The notes beneath the pieces were generated by a model. It worked only from the letters and a program-made list of their open reading frames with translations. It made no database searches and was not told where the DNA came from. A program made the translations under genes and the position numbers. DNA of 64,000 nucleotides from an uncultured Flavobacteriaceae bacterium (GTDB lineage Bacteria > Bacteroidota > Bacteroidia > Flavobacteriales > Flavobacteriaceae). The DNA is taken from the NCBI GenBank assembly GCA_947500525.1, contig CANMSH010000003.1:496001-560000 (forward strand). Direction: 5' to 3'. Numbering within the stretch: the first letter of the stretch is position 1; the number at the start of each line of letters is the position of its first letter. Positions 62,319-64,000 of this stretch are shown here, in pieces.

Positions 62319-63341
62319 ATATGAAGAAGCTTTTACTTTCAATGTTTTGTATTTTCTCATTATCAATAGTTTTTTCACAAAATGAAAGAATTGAAATTAA
62401 ATTGCAGAACTGTACTTATGAACAAATTCCAAATAATGGGAAGGAACTTAAAGATGAAATATATGAGTTTGAAAACTACCTGATTAAGAAAAACATATTG
62501 AGTGATGGAGCTGGTAAAAGTTATATTCATTTATTCAAGCAAATCGAGAAAGAGAATGATGTCCAATTTGATTATAATTATTCATTCACGGATTCAATAC
62601 AAAAAATAATAATCTCCGATATCTATAAACAAATGGATTGCCAAGTTGAATTAATTAATTCCGAGAGCTATCTAAACACCAAAGTTCATAAACTCATATC
62701 TGTTATGGATTCTATTAAAATATCTGGAGATATGATGCCTGCAAATATTGCTAGTGGTATTCTTTCTGTGCTGGATGAAAAGGATTTTGAACTAGAATAT
62801 TACAAAATAAAAACTTTTGTCCTTTTAGATGCTACTAATACGTTTAGTGGAATACCACAAACTTTGGCTAAAGAAGAAAAAGCAAATCTAGATAAAGCTT
62901 TAAAAATTTATATAAATAAAAGAAGTGAGATTTTTGTTGACAGCAAAAAAGTAGGATTTAAAAAATTGAGAAAATTAATTAGAAAATTTGAATCCAAAAA
63001 CAAATCGGAATCTATCATTGCTTTCAAAACGGAAAGAGAAACAAAGTATAAAATATATGTTGATGTAAACAATGCAATTGTAGAAGAAATCCAACATCTA
63101 AGGGAAAAAGTTTCTCAAAAAAAATACAAAATGGAATTTAAAAAACTGACTCCAGAACAGTCATCTGAAATAAAGAAAATTTATCCACAGAAAATAGTTG
63201 AACAATAAATACGTTGTCTAACAACGGCTATAATTCATTGCGGCGGAATTTCCTAAACGGAAATTCTTATCTTGCAATGAAGGCTTGGTAACACGGAATA
63301 GTCCGTGCGGACGGTTCCGCAACGAAACCATAGCCCAACCG
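62310..63341 (+). mobile_element. Gene cassette 3
   Basis: It starts with (G)TTAGACAAC at 62309 and its own repeat begins with the exact reverse complement GTTGTCTAAC at 63213. The gene ATG is 2 bases after the core and its stop 4 bases before the repeat, so almost the whole cassette is gene plus repeat. Confidence 0.78.
62321..63208 (+). CDS. Secreted protein with ExbD-like C-terminal region (cassette 3)
   Basis: The 295-residue product has a signal peptide (MKKLLLSMFCIFSLS, cut near VFSQN). The C-terminal part (about 165-295), including IYVDVNNAIVEEIQHLREK and the ending IKKIYPQKIVE, closely resembles the periplasmic domain of Bacteroidota ExbD proteins of TonB-type energy transfer, but here an N-terminal signal peptide replaces the ExbD membrane anchor and about 140 residues precede it. 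No exbB or tonB gene is nearby. A decoy or modulator role is only a guess. Confidence 0.75.
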   Translation: MKKLLLSMFCIFSLSIVFSQNERIEIKLQNCTYEQIPNNGKELKDEIYEFENYLIKKNILSDGAGKSYIHLFKQIEKENDVQFDYNYSFTDSIQKIIISDIYKQMDCQVELINSESYLNTKVHKLISVMDSIKISGDMMPANIASGILSVLDEKDFELEYYKIKTFVLLDATNTFSGIPQTLAKEEKANLDKALKIYINKRSEIFVDSKKVGFKKLRKLIRKFESKNKSESIIAFKTERETKYKIYVDVNNAIVEEIQHLREKVSQKKYKMEFKKLTPEQSSEIKKIYPQKIVEQ

Positions 63342-63350
63342 TTAGCTTTC
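63213..63350 (+). repeat. attC-like recombination repeat 3
   Basis: Left GTTGTCTAAC-AAC-GGCTAT-AATTCAT-TGCGG; right CCGCAACG-AAACC-ATAGCC-CAACC-GTTAGCTTTC (core 63341-63350). GGCTAT pairs with ATAGCC, TTGCGG with CCGCAA. Internal hairpins GAATTTCC/GGAAATTC and CACGGA/TCCGTG. Confidence 0.8.
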
Positions 63351-64000
63351 ATTTGTTGTAAATAAAAAATGACAAAATATCAATTGACATATCAAGATTA
63401 TATAAGTTCTCTGGATGAGCAATTGTACTTTTTAGAAACATCCCTTTCCAAATTTGGTGAAAATGAAATTGAAGCAAAAAGAATATCAACAGTAATTCGA
63501 GTTTTAGTTCATGACACCAATAACAGTACTTCTTTATTAAAGCATTTGAATAAAAAAGATGAAATGAAATTCATTAATTCCTCTTCACCTAATGATGGGC
63601 GATTACATTCTATGACTGGTATGATTGGCGTAAGAGGCGTTAATGCAGAACAGTATTTTGGACTTGTTGCAAAACTTAATGAAAACGGAATGTTGATTTC
63701 TGTTCCCTTATTTCAACAGCATTTACCCGAATGGATTGAAAAATACTCTAAAATATCTTTCCAGGATTGGTGGTCAATGGAAATTATTAAAATTGGTGGA
63801 ATTAGTTTGACTCGCAAACAAATAATCTTACATGTTGCAAATAAAGACGGAGGTGCGCATATTGATGATTCGCTCCCTGAACAATATCATAAAACCAAAA
63901 AAAGTAAATTGAATTTGAATATTATGGGAATTGATACTGATTTGGAGAGGAATGTTGTATTTGCGTCTGTTGCTCAAATTGGTTGGGAGTTACAAAGTTC
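63342..64000 (+). mobile_element. Gene cassette 4 (partial, leaves the window)
   Basis: It starts with (G)TTAGCTTTC at 63341. Its repeat is outside the window. If the rule holds, that repeat should begin with GAAAGCTAAC. Confidence 0.6.
63369..64000 (+). CDS. Hypothetical cassette protein, 3' end beyond window
   Basis: About 210 residues from the ATG at 63369 (MTKYQLTYQDYISS) are visible and the frame is open at the edge. I do not know its function. The segment VIRVLVHDTNNSTSLLKHL and the motif ANKDGGAHIDDSL near 175-187 suggest a member of a soluble protein group with a conserved GGAHxD. No signal peptide is seen. The start is 18 bases after the recombination core. Confidence 0.75.
   Translation, partial: MTKYQLTYQDYISSLDEQLYFLETSLSKFGENEIEAKRISTVIRVLVHDTNNSTSLLKHLNKKDEMKFINSSSPNDGRLHSMTGMIGVRGVNAEQYFGLVAKLNENGMLISVPLFQQHLPEWIEKYSKISFQDWWSMEIIKIGGISLTRKQIILHVANKDGGAHIDDSLPEQYHKTKKSKLNLNIMGIDTDLERNVVFASVAQIGWELQS

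Noticed and set aside
60300..63350. CRISPR array
   Set aside because: The repeats are long (135-200 bases), imperfectly palindromic, and separated by genes instead of short spacers, and no cas gene is present.

Overview
The window looks like a chromosomal segment of a marine-type flavobacterium (Bacteroidota, class Flavobacteriia, probably Flavobacteriaceae). The evidence is the low GC content, the TAnnTTTG -7 promoter elements, a cysteine-free zinc-finger region in DnaG, a zinc-ligand-depleted DksA-like protein, the two-subunit-III cytochrome oxidase cluster, a PorG-like (DUF6089) protein beside uppS-bamA-skp-skp, and a PID-CTERM-like surface protein. I do not assign a genus. Bases 1 to about 58,500 are ordinary, densely packed core genome. 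No intergenic gap exceeds about 300 bases.

Layout. 1-7.6 kb: minus-strand dnaG (cut by the window edge), clpX, clpP, rpmF, DUF177 and pdxA; plus-strand ribE; a small sorted surface protein; tRNA-Met; a polyprenyl diphosphate synthase. 7.7-14.2 kb: TetR-TolC-HlyD-RND efflux operon. 14.2-23.6 kb: minus-strand run of ileS, a dksA-like gene, a small secreted protein, lspA, uvrC and a patatin/beta-barrel protein. 23.7-29.7 kb: two OmpA-type envelope proteins, trigger factor, a small membrane protein, an alpha/beta hydrolase and pdxJ. 29.8-37.8 kb: plus-strand CBS protein, nadK, porG-like gene, uppS, bamA, two Skp/OmpH chaperones and murI, which together make NADP, the undecaprenyl carrier, outer-membrane assembly machinery and D-glutamate. 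37.8-51.4 kb: phytase-like lipoprotein, gamma carbonic anhydrase, LytTR regulator with its kinase, VWA protein, NifU-like protein, dodecin, DUF255 thioredoxin protein, MscS channel, a tandem paralogue pair and tsaB. 51.5-58.2 kb: TolC protein and the late cytochrome-oxidase assembly cluster (DUF420, SCO, COX IV, two COX III, heme O synthase). 58.3-58.5 kb: tRNA-Gly and tRNA-Leu.

The last 5.5 kb are accessory and are the part most worth attention. A partial copy of the tRNA-Leu 3' end marks an integration hotspot. A tyrosine recombinase (59180-60304) follows, and from 40 bases past its stop codon there is a head-to-tail array of small gene cassettes, all on its strand. Each gene is followed by a long imperfect inverted repeat of 135-200 bases built like an integron attC site. 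Each complete cassette starts with a 10-base core whose reverse complement reappears, cassette by cassette, at the left end of its own repeat: GTTGGCAAA/TTTGCCAAC, GTTACCCAAC/GTTGGGTAAC and GTTAGACAAC/GTTGTCTAAC. That cassette-private complementarity is what integron-type recombination predicts. The recombinase, however, is Xer-like, shows no room for the extra IntI domain, carries an N-terminal extension of about 100 residues, and reads toward the array instead of away from it. I interpret this as an integron-like system of a non-classical kind. The array leaves the window inside the fourth cassette.
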